A stretch of 64,000 nucleotides of DNA from Artemisia argyi (GCA_030686995.1 CM060707.1:83399472-83463471); one strand, 5' to 3'. Shown: positions 20,977 through 32,623, numbered from the stretch's first letter. Notes: a model not told the origin generated them from the sequence alone. Translations and numbers: made by a program.

Positions 20977-23900
20977 TGATGAGTGCTCAAACACTCATCA
21001 TTTTTGGTCAAATCTGAACTACAAAACATACAAAAACACTCAATAATGCATCAAAATACTGAAAATATTTCAAAATTGTGTTTTATATGTTTTAGATGCA
21101 AAAAGAGTAAAAACAGATGAAAAACGTACAAAGTTTGCAAAATTGGCAGTTTCAGTCCCCCAACTTTCATAAAATGTCAAAACTAGTCCCTGGTCATTCA
21201 AAATATGGAAAATTATCACCAAAGGTCCTTTTAAAATCATAAGTTGTCATATTTAGTCCTTTGGTGAAACATCTCAAAAGTTTTGGAAATTTACAATTTT
21301 GGTCCCTGGAGTTTTACTTTTGGCAGATTTAGTCCCTGGTGGGAATTTTTGGAAGAAAAGTCAACTAGGGTCCTTGGGAATTCAAAAGTGTCAAAATAAG
21401 TCATTGGAGTATAATTTTCAACAATTGGCAATATTGGTCCCTAAAGTTTCATAAATGGCAAAACAAGTCCCCCAGGTTTTCAAAAATGGGAAATTATCAA
21501 AGGAGGTCCTTGTATTATTGGAGTTTGGCAATAGTGGTCCTTATGAATACTTTGGAAGATTGACAAATTCAACCCACAAGTTTTAGCTAATTACATGAAT
21601 GGTCCTTGTGATTTTGAAACTTGAAATAAACAAACCAAATACCAAATCCAAAATCCACCCAAACCAAACCCCACCTAGCCAATCCCAAGGCCCATTCCCA
21701 CAGCCCAACTCCCTAACCCATTTTAATATTAACACCAGTCAACCCTCAGGTCAAACTAACACCCCCTACCACCATTCATCATCCCTAATCCCACCTTTTC
21801 CTGCTTCCATGTCCCCCCTCCTACTCCACTTTTCTTACCAACCTCACCTTCCCACACTATTATCCCTGCAAACCCCCTCCTTATTAAATTCACCCACCTA
21901 CACCTCACCTAAACCACTTAAACTGCCTAAACTCTTTTTCCCGCCAAAACAAATTTCAACGACCAAGATTGATTTTGGTAATCCAAAGGTCCACAATTGA
22001 AGTGGGAATGATAGAGAAACCCCCAAGGAGCTATAAATATCAAGAAAGAAGCAAAGAAGAGTGCAGTTAGCATAGGTAGTTAATTAGAGTAACTTAGATA
22101 TCAATTTAGCGTAAAATTCCATTCTCAACTGTATTTCTTAGTTAAAAGTGTTGTAACCAGTGTTCCTAAGTGTAATTTCAACCTTGGTTAATATCAATTT
22201 TAAATGTTATTAGTTAATTCCAATTCTTGTATTTTTCATTAAAAATCTCATGTTATGATAAGTTGTTGAAATAGTTCTTTTAGGCTAAATTCTATTCACT
22301 CATAAGCTTGGGTAATCTCAGTTAACCTGTAAGCTTGTTTAAATCAGTCTTACTAAAAATTACTAGAAATTCCAAGAAAATAGTGTAAAAATTCAAAAGT
22401 CAGTTTGGTAGAAGAAGGAAGTAATGCAGCATGGTGGTGAATGAAAGGCTTTGGTATTAGTGCCTCAGGGGAGGTTTAGGATAGGGTGAATACTTGGTTC
22501 TTGGATTTGGAGGTTCACAGGATCCAATGTGAGCAAACTTCTTAAGTTCTCTTTATCCTTCTATAGCATAGCTTGGTTACTGTTTATTTGTATTTTTTTA
22601 TGCTTATTATGCTAGTGTTAGTTAGTGTCAAGGAATATTGTAGCTTTAATCTCTTAACTGTTTTTGAAATTCATCACAGACTTGCATTAGGGAGTGTTTG
22701 GATCAGTTTGTTTTACTGTGCTCACAAGTGTTCTAGTAGTTAAAAATGGTTTAGACAGAGTTCATTAGGTTAGTGTAGCATATTTTTAGCATAAAAACTA
22801 TTGGTCACTTCATTAAAAGTCAACAATCACTTTTAAGTTCATGTTTTAGTCACCGGTAGTTCTTTAATTTCTAAATCCTACCATATCAGTCTAAAAGTTG
22901 TTTACCTAGCTTATTATAGTCTTATTATAGCTTATATAATCAACATCAGTTCATAAATTAGAACCAAATCTCACCAAAGTCAATTTAGGTGTTCATCACA
23001 AAAAGTCAAATTTGATATTTGGGCAGAAAATCACTTTTTGGATTAATTTTCATGAATTTTGTGGTTTGTTTTAGGCCTTTAAAATTCTTGTGGATATATT
23101 ACCCCGGCTCATCTTCAGGAATCAGCTCTTGTTATATTTTTGCCATTTTTCTTGTGGGGCCTACATCCTCCCAAACACAGGTGCAGGGGGAGAACCTCCC
23201 CTGTGCACAGACCATAGCAGTCCATCACCACCATTTTTGTGGGTCCCACAGGCCACCTCAGTGGGCCCCAGTGGGTGTTCTTGGTTCCATTGTGTTCCCT
23301 AGCTTGCCCTCTCTCCATTGCAGCTGAGCTTTTGAGCTCAGGCCCTGTGGACCCCACCTGAATTCACCCCTAAACCCTGTCCCATTTTCAGTATAGAAAT
23401 AAGAAAATCAAGTGCTTATCTTGGCTTATGGGCTTATCCTGTGAGCTTATCTGATCAATTCTAGCTTAAACTTGTCCAACAAACTCAGTTGAACCAGATT
23501 CCACCCTTGTGGACCCCACATAAGCTCATTTGAGCTTAATTTCTTGTTTAGTCAACCAAAGTCATCTGTACAAGCTTTTAAGCTTCATCTGGCTTATTTT
23601 TAAGTTCTAAAAAAGTTGTTTTTGTAAAAGTTTCATGTTTTAAGTATTTTAAGAGTTTTGTAAAAGAAAATCCAGAAAATTCAAGTTTTAAAATAAGTGA
23701 TAGTTTCTATTTAATTTAATTTATCTTTTTAATTTTCCTTTTTAGCTTTTAATTAAGTAACTTGCATTTTTATATTTTTCTTAAATTTCTTTTATGTTAA
23801 GGTAATTTTAATAATTTTCTCAGATTTTTATATTATCATTTGGTATTTATTAGATTTAATATTAGTTTTATTAATAATTAAGCATTAAATAGCAAAATTA

Positions 23901-24821
23901 GTTTTTATAAAGTAAACCCTAGTTTTTATATTTTTCCTAGCTTTTATAAGTTATAAAATAATTTTAGGAATTTTCTTATAATTTTTACTATTCATTTTCT
24001 AATTTTTAGAATTTAATTAGTTAAATTAGTAATTAATTAGTATTTAGTTTAATAATTAGTAAAATAGTGTAAAAACATATAAAACAAACTTTTTATAATT
24101 TTTTAGGATTCCTGTAATGGTTAGTTAGATTTATAAAAAATTTCATAATTATCTAAGCCTTTTTAGTATTCTTAATAATTTTAATTACTTTAATTAGGTA
24201 ATTAATATTTAATTAGTAATTAATTAATAGAAAAATCACAAAAGACAAAAAGATACATTTTTAATTTTAAAATTAGTTTTTAGTTATTTTATAATTTTAG
24301 AAATTTAATTTTCATTTTTCTAGTATTAAATTAATATTATATTGTATTTAAGTTATTTAAATATTAATAATTAGTATTTAAGTAATCTTAAATAATTAAA
24401 TAGTGTAAGAATTAATTTTCTTTTTCTAAAAATTTTCTTTCATCCTTAGGTTTGTAAAAAAGTCATTTTCACCCCCTGAGGGTTTTCAGATTTCACTTTT
24501 CACTTTTTATTTTGTACGTTTACGTTATTTAAACTAAACGTACACGTTTTTAAGTTTAAAACGTTTTTGGTTTTTCTGATTTCACAGTATTGTTCATATA
24601 GCTTACTTAAGCTATTTCCTTGTAGATTCCTTAGTATAACCATTCACAAACCCCTTTCTGTCCAATTCACCCGATCATAACCCCGTTTGAATACAATCCA
24701 CACCTCGTCGGGATATAACGACCCGGGGAAACCCTATATTCCACGGAGATTGAGCCTAAGGAGTTTGACTATATTGACCACATCCGTGGTTGACTTTAGT
24801 TGACTGCTTTTGCCTCAATCA
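20977..24821. mobile_element. 3.85-kb TG...CA insertion, probable solo LTR
   Basis: It starts TGATGAGTGC and ends GCCTCAATCA, flanked by a perfect CTGTG duplication (20972-20976 and 24822-24826). Excision restores the LINE frame. It has no coding sequence, no internal direct repeat of its ends that I can find, and a TATA-like GCTATAAATATC at 22030-22041. These fit one very long LTR left after recombination. Inside are the GTCCCTGG-word repeats (21150-21610), repeated GTGGACCCCAC words (23160-23520) and about 700 bases of very AT-rich sequence (23690-24420). The short Pro/Ser frame at 21599-22000 is not convincing as a gene. Confidence 0.65.
21150..21610 (+). repeat. Interspersed [AG]GTCCCTGG-word repeat
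   Basis: About thirteen copies of (A/G)GTCC(C/T)(T/C)(G/T)G, each followed by A/T-rich spacers with TGGCAA or TGTCAAAA, occur every 30-60 bases. Confidence 0.6.
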
Positions 24822-24826
24822 CTGTG

Positions 24827-25524
24827 TAAGAAGAGAGATTGATGATGATATGGTGGTTGCTGAAATGGTTGAAAATAATAATTGGAATGGCCGAGTGAAT
24901 GGTATTCTAAATTCCTTGCATTGCAAAAGTATAAGGTATGAGTTCTATACAATAACAAAAGAGATAAGACAAGTATGGATGGATTCGAGGGAAAACAATC
25001 CTAAATTCAAGTGGGCACATGCAATTTGGTTTCCTTAATTCAATCCTAGACATGCATTTTTAATGTGGTCAGCAATTAAGGGGAGATTGTTAACACATGA
25101 TATAATGAGTAAAGGGTAGCCAAATCCAAGTCTCAAATGTTCACCATGCAAAACTGATCAAGATTCTCATGCTCATCTATTCTTCCAATGTAAATTTGCT
25201 AAGAAGGTGTGGGGTACAATGAGATAAAAGATGATGATTGGTAAACATAATGAAAAATTGAGTGATGTTGTGAATGTATTGGCTGATTTTCCATTTAGAA
25301 ACATCATAAGGAAAGTGGTTGACATATTTGTCCTTGCAATAACTGTATATTACATTTGGCATGAGATAACTTACAAGAAATTTAAGAATGAAGAAAGAAC
25401 TGAGGAGATCCTGATTAGAGTGATTATAGGTAATGAAAAGTTCAAAACAATGAGTCGTAGGGTGAAGAATCCAAAGTTGTGGAAAAATTTGCAAAAAGTT
25501 GGCAGTTATAATGGAAAGACATGA
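24827..25524 (+). pseudogene. LINE ORF2 C-terminus with zinc-binding domain, 3' fragment
   Basis: Continuation of the LINE frame from 20976. It shows the reverse-transcriptase zinc-binding region: PRHAFLMWSAIKGRLLTHD, then CSPCKTDQDSHAHLFFQC (Cys, Cys, His, Cys ligands). Nonsense codons lie at 25036, 25117 and 25225; the open stretch 25231-25521 ends the ORF. This domain is characteristic of plant L1-type LINEs. Confidence 0.82.
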
Positions 25525-27078
25525 AATTGCAAGTTGCATTGGAATATGATATATTGGATTTGTAAAGAAGGAATGAATGTAAAGGGTGTTTGGGAGAAGT
25601 ATGAAGCTAGGAATAGTGAGTCATGACACTACTTGGTCCTAGCTATGCTTCTCCATGTATTGGATTAGAGGAATTATTGATTTAGTGGTTGTTGAAGAAA
25701 AAAAGGTTGTATCTCTATTGCAAAAAGTTTGATACGTGGCTCTGTAAAGGGGTATTGGATATGGGCTCAAGAATAGAAGACATGCAATTTTGATGGCTTT
25801 GGTTATAGTAGATGGCTTATACTTTGGCTGTACTTCTGGTATAACTTGAGATTACTATTATTCCATATGTGTGTGTCTAGATGAGACAACAATTTAGATG
25901 ATAGTTTCTTTAGTCTAGATCAGTCATGCAGGCATAAGGAAGTTTCCTACTATGGTATAAGCAATGTTGCAAAAATCGTGAATCGGTCCTGAGGCGGTCG
26001 AGGGCCGAGTTGCGTTTTTTAGCCGATTAATCAGCACAAAACCTTGTAATCGCCGATTAATCGGCCGACTTCCTTGTAAATGTCTCCAAGTTCCAGGGCC
26101 TTGTAGCTTGGAATCGGCGATTACAAGGCCTTGTAGGCCGTTTTTTGCAACATTGGGTATAAGTATGAATATGATATCAATGGTTGAATGTCATTATGAA
26201 TATGACACGATATGTTTCAGCTTTCACACCTCTTCAAATGACATAGGTGTTATGTAGAAGTTGAGGTTCAAGATGAATTCTGCAAAATGATTAGTTTAAA
26301 CAACATCTCATTCTTATGTATTAGTGGAAGAATTGAGATTACAGTTCATCACAGACAGATGACCTTGTAACATGAATACTTGATGCCTTGATATAATGGA
26401 TTTGCTTCCTAAATTACAATAGGCCTTTGTGGAGGTAATTGCTATTTAGTTGGATATCCTTTATGTCATGGTGGATAATCATTTCATAAGGTAGGTTTCC
26501 TATTTGTGAAGTATAATATGAATTAGAAGAGCAGTGTAAGCGATTAGGAATAGAAAGTAGTGAAAGATGATGCTTCTTGGTCCTAACTGTGCATTGCCAC
26601 AAGAGGATGGATGGCAAACCACGTTGCCTAATTTCTAGTCGAGGTGATGCCTTGGTGTATATATGACTATAGTATGGCTTTTAAGGGGATACAAGTCTAC
26701 TATTTGTTTATATTGCAGTGAAGGAAATGTAGCCTCTGCTGATGTAAGGAACATTTGCTTTAGTTAATGCTTGCTAGTTCTACTTCTATATTTACTTTAG
26801 TGTTAGGTGGCTGTTGCACTGCTGTAGGAGTAGTTTGTGTAAGTAGTTGGAAATGTAGTCGAATGTAGAATGTATTTTGTGAATTTAGGTGAATGTGTAA
26901 TGCTGTAAGGTTTTTGCTTCCTTGTATCTTTGTGATTGTATTTCATAGCCTGTATGCTTCTATTGTTTGGTTAACTGCTTTACTGCTTGTTTTGGGGTTG
27001 TCCAAACTAGCAGTTTGCAGTTTTGTTTGTAAATATCGTTTTGATGATCGTAATATATATTCACCTTTTAAAAAAAAA
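25525..27078 (+). mobile_element. LINE 3' untranslated region and poly-A end
   Basis: The sequence after the LINE stop has no gene and ends in TTTTGATGATCG...CACCTTTTAAAAAAAAA, a typical plant LINE tail, with the A-run at 27070-27078. An hAT MITE sits inside (25962-26155). After the tail, GTAGAATCTTGCAA (27083-27096) repeats 18780-18793 exactly, a possible target duplication. Confidence 0.65.
25962..26155. mobile_element. hAT-type MITE, 194 bp, copy 2
   Basis: Ends CAATGTTGCAAAAATCG and TTTTTTGCAACATTG with a perfect 8-bp duplication GGTATAAG (25954-25961 and 26156-26163). Same family as 18503-18683 (shared GTGAATCGGTCC, GGCCGAGTTGCG, TTCCAGGGCC) but about 15-20% diverged by eye. It is nested in the LINE 3' region and therefore younger than the LINE. 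Confidence 0.93.
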
Positions 27079-27096
27079 GTACGTAGAATCTTGCAA

Positions 27097-27789
27097 GGGT
27101 GTTAGTGTGTTTGTTCATATATTGAGGGTAATAGACGTTGATACTTCATACTAAAGGGGTTAAAACTATAATATTTCATATAAGAATTTTCAACGACCTT
27201 CGCATATGCGGAAAGCCGCCGGCCCCTTACAAGCGGTGTCATTTTTCTGCGTATGTTGTTATTTTATTCTGTCAGTTCTAGAAATAATATACAAACTTCA
27301 ATTAACTACTGAAAAAAACAGATTCATCAAATAAAAATATAGTTTGGTTAATTGCATTTTGACTGACATAAATTTTTTATTGAAATAAATCTTTTAGTAA
27401 TGTGTAAAGTGAGAATCATAGAAAATATTTGATTAGTAGATGAAAACTACGGTTTCAAGAATAAAGAAATTTACTTATGAAATTTGTATATGGTTCATGG
27501 CAATCTAAGAGTAGATAATTTCAGATTAAATCGGTATCATCCTTCTGTTGTTTTTATCCCTTTCGATCTTCGTTCTAGGAAGGTTTATTTAATTTGTAGT
27601 TAAAACTGATATCAGTTATTCCTTGTGATGATTAAAACGGGAGTAAATTGTAACTAAAATTATAATCTTGAAAAGTACTTAAGTAGGTATCATCTTGTAT
27701 TTCAAAACAAGCAAAAATCTCATGAGATAGAAACAAAATAAAAAAAGGATTTGCTATAAAGTAGGTATCATCTTGTATTTCAAAACATA
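27097..27789. other. Intergenic DNA, nothing recognised
   Basis: AT-rich with stops in all frames. GTAGGTATCATCTTGTATTTCAAAACA is present twice (about 27683 and 27760), a short direct repeat. No RNA gene or transposon protein visible. Confidence 0.6.
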
Positions 27790-28044
27790 CTACCTCCGTC
27801 CCAAAATTATTGTCCCCTATTGACTTTTTCAGTCTTTACTTTTCAACTTTGACTTTAAGTATTTTTGTTTATACTACATAATACTTGATACAAAATATAT
27901 GAACGGATTGAGTTTTAAATGAATTTTCATTTGGTATAATTTTTATCAAAAATTTTATAACACAAACAAAAATATTTAAAGTCAAAGTTGAGAAACAAAG
28001 ACTGAAAAAGTCAATAGGGGACAATAATTTTGAGACGGAAGAAG
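27790..28044. mobile_element. Stowaway-type (Tc1/mariner) MITE, 255 bp
   Basis: Starts CTACCTCCGTCCCAAAATTA and ends with its imperfect inverse (AATTTTGAGACGGAAGAAG), flanked by TA on both sides. CTCCGTCCC ends with a TA target are diagnostic of Stowaway MITEs. An internal stem (TGACTTTTTCAGTCTTT / AAAGACTGAAAAAGTCA) extends the inverted repeat. Confidence 0.92.
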
Positions 28045-28790
28045 TATTAAATATAATATCTTCCTTTCATATTTGAAATGTTTTATGTATTTAATTCATA
28101 ATAAATAAACAGATGAATTACTTTAAATATACGTGATTTTTAATTTAATAAAGTTTAAATTACTTTTTATATATATCTTAACCATTAAGTCATTAACCAA
28201 TCTTTTATATAATAAAACAAAATCTCAAGTGGGGACTTTTTCAATTTCAAAAAACTAAACCATACTTTATTTAGTAATAATATTATTTAAAAAAAGATTA
28301 TTTTCTTATTAGGTAACATTTTATATTTATTTATAACACAAGTAGAAGATAAATACAAAAAATATAGATAAGATGCAATTATCAATAGGATTAAAATTTT
28401 TAAATAATTATATTTAATAATAAAAACTATAATTAAAAATCTAATACTAAAAAAGGCTCACTATTCCTAGAAAGCAAGTTGGATTAAACTTATATTTAAT
28501 TTCACCAATAAGATTACATATCGTGTAACGAAGGTTAGTGAGTTGCGTATAACCAATCACGTTTAGTCCACTAAACTAAAAGACTATAATATAAGACAAT
28601 GTCGTCATCTTTCAATTAAGCAAGATTCTGATTTGTAGATGAATAAAAAGATTATTGGAGATTTGTTGTAGATCATGATCCCGAATTACTATGTCCGGTA
28701 TATGTATTTTCTTTTAACTGCATAAAAATAGCTACGGTACTAGAAACCAAAGTATACTAATCCAAATCTAGAAATAAACAGAATTACTTA
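28045..28790. other. AT-rich intergenic DNA
   Basis: No gene, RNA or bounded repeat recognised between the Stowaway MITE and the Harbinger-like MITE. Confidence 0.6.
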
Positions 28791-29125
28791 GGGTGGTGGC
28801 AGTGGTCACTACAAAAAAAACTCATACCTCTCAACCCACCAATAATATCATTCCACCTCACTCATACTTTTTTCATACCTCCCAACCTTTTTTTAATGCC
28901 AATGGTCACTTTTTTCATACCTCCCAAACCACCACTTTTTTTTATTTTTCACTCTTTTTCTTTTTTCTCTCTAGTTTCTATTTTAGACAACTATATCATT
29001 CTCCTTTCCTCTTTCTCACTTTAACTCTCTTACCAAACCAAACCTAACATATCTTCTTCATCTATGGCTACTGAAGCTAGTGTATCTTCTTCATCTGACC
29101 AAACCTAACATATCTTATTTATATT
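28791..29125. mobile_element. Harbinger-like MITE, left part (split by the Gypsy element)
   Basis: Starts GGGTGGTGGCAGTGG after TTA (28788-28790). The partner end GCCACTACCC followed by TTA lies at 39728. A 3-bp TTA target and GGG...CCC ends fit the PIF/Harbinger superfamily. Near 29064 the segment ATGGCTACTGAAGC... resembles the start of a coding sequence, so this may be a deletion derivative of an autonomous element. Confidence 0.65.
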
Positions 29126-29616
29126 TGTTGATACAAAAGTTGGGCGTTCCTGGTTATTGGCTCTTGCTCTCGTACCAATTCGCTTCTTAGTACTTGTTAC
29201 CTGCGCACTAAGAAAATAAACAACACCGTTAGGCTTATCGAGGGATTGTCTCCCCCGATTAGACTCCGGCGTGAGAGTAAGTAATCGATTTAGGGTTCTC
29301 GTAGAGAATTAGGGTTTGTATATCGTCCCTTTGAATGAGAATATATCATTCCTTTTATAGGGGCTGAAACCGCGTGGGTTTCTTGCTCCTTACTCTTTGC
29401 ACTCGTGGTGCTTATCCAAGGAAAGGATATCTATTCCATGAATAGATAATCCTTATTGTGTACCCGGTGGGTTTAGTTGGGCTTTGAGCCTCGTGGGCCC
29501 AAGCTAATGATACTGCGGCCCAAACCATTGTCATGGCAGCCCACTTGTGGTGGACTTAGGCGCTAGTAGTATATATTATTTGGACTCGTGGCCCAACTAT
29601 AGACTATACGTCATCA
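29126..29616 (-). mobile_element. 3' LTR of the Gypsy element
   Basis: 491 bp, TGTTGATAC to GTCATCA read on the + strand. Directly to its right the minus strand reads CTGGGGGGACA, the polypurine tract (29617-29627). Confidence 0.93.
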
Positions 29617-30022
29617 TGTCCCCCCAGTCTAGTGTGCGCAGCGCGTAGCTGCGGATACTAGACTAATGAATCAAGCGGCAAGCGTGGCGGGAAAGATAAA
29701 ACGCTTCCCGCCCTTTTGCTCGGGACTACATATCTAGTCCGAAATATCTTTAAAAAGTACCTCAAAAAGTGGAGGTGGTATCCACGTGTGCTTAGAGATT
29801 CGGGAAAAAGTGTTGTACCTTTTCATTTCCTAGCCACACGTTTCATAAGTGGGATCCACGTGTCGATCATCTGTGGTGCGTTAAAGACTATTTAAGCCCT
29901 TGTCATTTTCACTTGGTATGGTACAGTGAAAAATCTTTCAAAATTCTTCATTTTTTTTCTTTCCGATCGAAAAAATACTTATTTTCAAAGGTATTAGGCG
30001 CGTACGCAAATAGTTTTTAAGT
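29617..30022 (+). promoter_or_regulatory. Promoter region of the antisense gene in the Gypsy element
   Basis: About 400 bp upstream of the antisense ATG. Two identical ATCCACGTGT words (29780-29789, 29854-29863) contain the G-box core CACGTG. GGCGGGAA (29686-29693) and TTCCCGCC (29705-29712) form an inverted pair resembling E2F sites. CTATTTAAG (29888-29896) is a plausible TATA box 126 bases before the ATG. The order distal sites, TATA, ATG is that of an ordinary plant promoter. Activity is inferred. Confidence 0.55.
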
Positions 30023-32576
30023 ATGATTAGACAACTTTCAGATTTTCCTTCCAATATGGAATATGAAGAACTTCGTCAGTTCGAATCTGATTACTATATC
30101 CCGTACGGGGTGCATCCGGTTGTTCCGGATGAAGGCGTATCAATAGCCGACTTCCCCGAAGGGAAGGTAGGTGTATATATGCGTTTTTTTGAATGGGGGA
30201 ACCAGCGTGTGCCCCTTTCGATGTTCCTGTGCGAGGTACTGTGCTACTACAGTATACACATCTCGCAGTTGCACTGTATAGGTGCGGGTAAGATAACCAA
30301 CTTCGAGGTTAACTGTCGCTTGTTAGCGATTAATCCCACTGTAAATTTGTTCCGCGCATTTTATTATATGACGTGGTCAAATGGGTGGGTTTCCTTTGCG
30401 AAGCGTCATGGGAAGGTGCAATGTTATACTATGGGTGTGGACTCGCTCAGGGGCTGGAGGGAAAAATTCTTTTGGGTAGACCAAAAGGTTTTTCCATGGA
30501 ATTTCGATTTTTACACCCATGGCAGTTTGCCAAAAGATGAGTGCCCACCACCTGAGATGTATAATACGGGCGATGCGTACACCATAGACGCCAACTGTAT
30601 TCCCATAAATTCGTATCCCGAAGCTTTGTTAATATGCGTCGGCATTAGCCGCAATTATTTCGGGTTTGACGACGAGATGCCCATGTTTTCGGATGTGAAT
30701 AATCAGGGTGGGTGCTCATCTGTCTTCCTCTCTTACTTCGTAAGTATTCCCTTTTTTGTTCTTTGTGGTTTAACTAACCATCATTTTTTGATGCCACTGT
30801 TGCGCAGAGATGGATCTATTCGGAGTGGTGCGTCTAGCCGAGCCAAAAGTGGTGAAGGTTGGGCAACGTCCACAGAGGGCAGGTGAAGCGCCCATTCTCC
30901 AGGCCACTGCCGGACGTGTGATGGAGCTTAATTTGGAGGAGGGTTCAGTGAGACTCCTCCTCTTGTTCTAGATGTGGCTCCCATCAATGTCGCGGGACAT
31001 GCCGTACAGGCCCAGGATGCACAGCCTGATGCTGAGAAGTCTATATCTGAGTCTTCCGATAGCGTGGAGATCACAAAGGTTGTAGATGCTCCCGAGGGTG
31101 GTAGTAGAGGTGAGAAGCGCAAGGAACCCATGTCTGGGGATGGTGGCGCGTCCTTTTTTGGGAGGAAGCGCCATGTGAGTGGTACAACGACATCACTTTC
31201 GAAGGAAGAGTCTGACGAAGAGGGTGTATTACATTCACATGCTGGAAAAAATGCGACTGAGTCTCCTCTGCATTTGTAAGTGTCTTCTGTAACTCTCTGT
31301 GTATAAGTTATTCCATTTAGTTTTATATAACCGCCGAACTTGTTGTTTTTATAGTGTTGATGCTTCTGAAGATGCTACTGTCTTTGTGGAGAAGTCGCTT
31401 CCAGAGCCTGTTTTTGCGCCCTCTAGTGAGCAAAGGCGTGAGGAGGTGAGTTTAGGGACCATTGGAGATGCTTCTATGGATACTCTTGTGGATGAGCTGA
31501 GGCGTGCCGCTGACTATCAAGTTGCCTTAGCGGCGCGTGTGAAGGCTAGCTACTCTGGCGAAAGTAGCTGCGCTATCCAAAAAGATGAAGAGATTGCCTT
31601 CCTTAGGGCAAAACTGGCAAGTGCTCGGGCGGATCTCGAGGCTTCAGAAGTTAACAGCCAGAGGGTGCGTGATGAGAAGCTGTCCTTGTGGGCTGATTTG
31701 CAGACTGAGCGCGCAGCTCATAACGAGCGTAAAGCCACTTGCGAGTGGGCTGTTGACCTCATGGACCGATACAAGGCAGAATATCTTGCCCAGGTTGAGG
31801 CGTTGCGTCAACGGTTCATGACTGCGCACCAACTGCAAGAGGAGAAACTGCGCAGGATGAATATAGAGTTTGACGAGGAGCTATATCCTCACTTAGTCTC
31901 TTCTGTTGCGGAGCGCAGGTAATGCTTCTTTCCACTATTGTTAATTTTGTCTTATCTTTGTGGTTGTCGTATGAAGGTTTTATGCTGTCTCTTCAGGTGG
32001 CTAATTAGTCATGGGCTGCGTCTGGCTGTTATGACCACACTGGAATCCCAAGAAGTCACTGGGGCTTTTGGGAGGGCTGTCCAGTGCGCTTGTGAGCGCG
32101 GTAGGGCGCAAGCCACAGAGGAGCTCTGTGAGAAGAAGGTAATACCTGTTCCTGCTACGGAGGTACCTGGTTATAACCCCAATGCATATGGTGATTTGGT
32201 TGCAGCCCTGGAAGATCTGAAGCATTTGGAGTTTTCTCATATTGCCCAAGTGGAGCGGAACCAGGACCACCCAATTTCTGTGATAATGCAAGGGTTGACT
32301 CTGGCGCGGCATACGGCGGAGGGTGCAGAGTCGTTACCATATTTCTATTTGAAGCCTGATGTTTCGCAGTTGCAGGTTCCTATCTTTGCGCAGCCGCGTG
32401 ATGCTCTGAACCCTTACTTACTTGAGAGGGAAGTCCCTCTTCAAGAAGTGTTGGAAAAGCATGCGGAGAGGGCTGCGATGAAGAAAGGGGTCAAGGATAA
32501 GGCCATATTATGTGGCGTAGGAGCAGGGAGTTCTGCTGCTCATGAAGATGACCCCGAGCATTGCCCTAGCGTGTAG
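30023..32576 (+). pseudogene. Antisense four-exon accessory gene of the Gypsy element (putative gypsy-type transposon protein)
   Basis: Encoded opposite to gag-pol. The exon 1 product (30023-30707; FPEGKVGVYMRFFEWGNQRV, then HISQLHCIGAGKITNFEV) resembles the 'putative gypsy type transposon' family (PF04195). Introns 30708-30807, 31276-31354 and 31919-31996 have GT...AG borders and agree in phase: exon 1 ends CAG-G and exon 2 opens AG-ATGGATCTATTC, giving QEMDLFGVV; exon 3 (31355-31918) is a long coiled coil; exon 4 begins RWLISHGLRLAV and ends at TAG 32574. One frameshift near 30935-30940 in exon 2 breaks it. Its function is unknown. Antisense accessory ORFs are established for Tat elements such as Grande and RIRE2. 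Confidence 0.78.
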
Positions 32577-32617
32577 GCTTTTTGTATGTTTATGTATCTT
32601 TCCTTGCAATATTTATG

Positions 32618-32623
32618 AATAAA
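32618..32623 (+). terminator. Poly(A) signal of the antisense gene
   Basis: AATAAA 42 bases past the stop of the antisense gene, consistent with a self-contained transcription unit. Confidence 0.5.

Noticed and set aside
21599..22000. Pro/Ser/Thr-rich 133-codon ORF
   Set aside because: Low-complexity CA/CT-rich DNA inside a presumed LTR; no domain and no promoter context.
23019..23357. Short overlapping ORFs on both strands
   Set aside because: Produced by GC-rich GTGGGCCCCA-type repeats in the presumed LTR.
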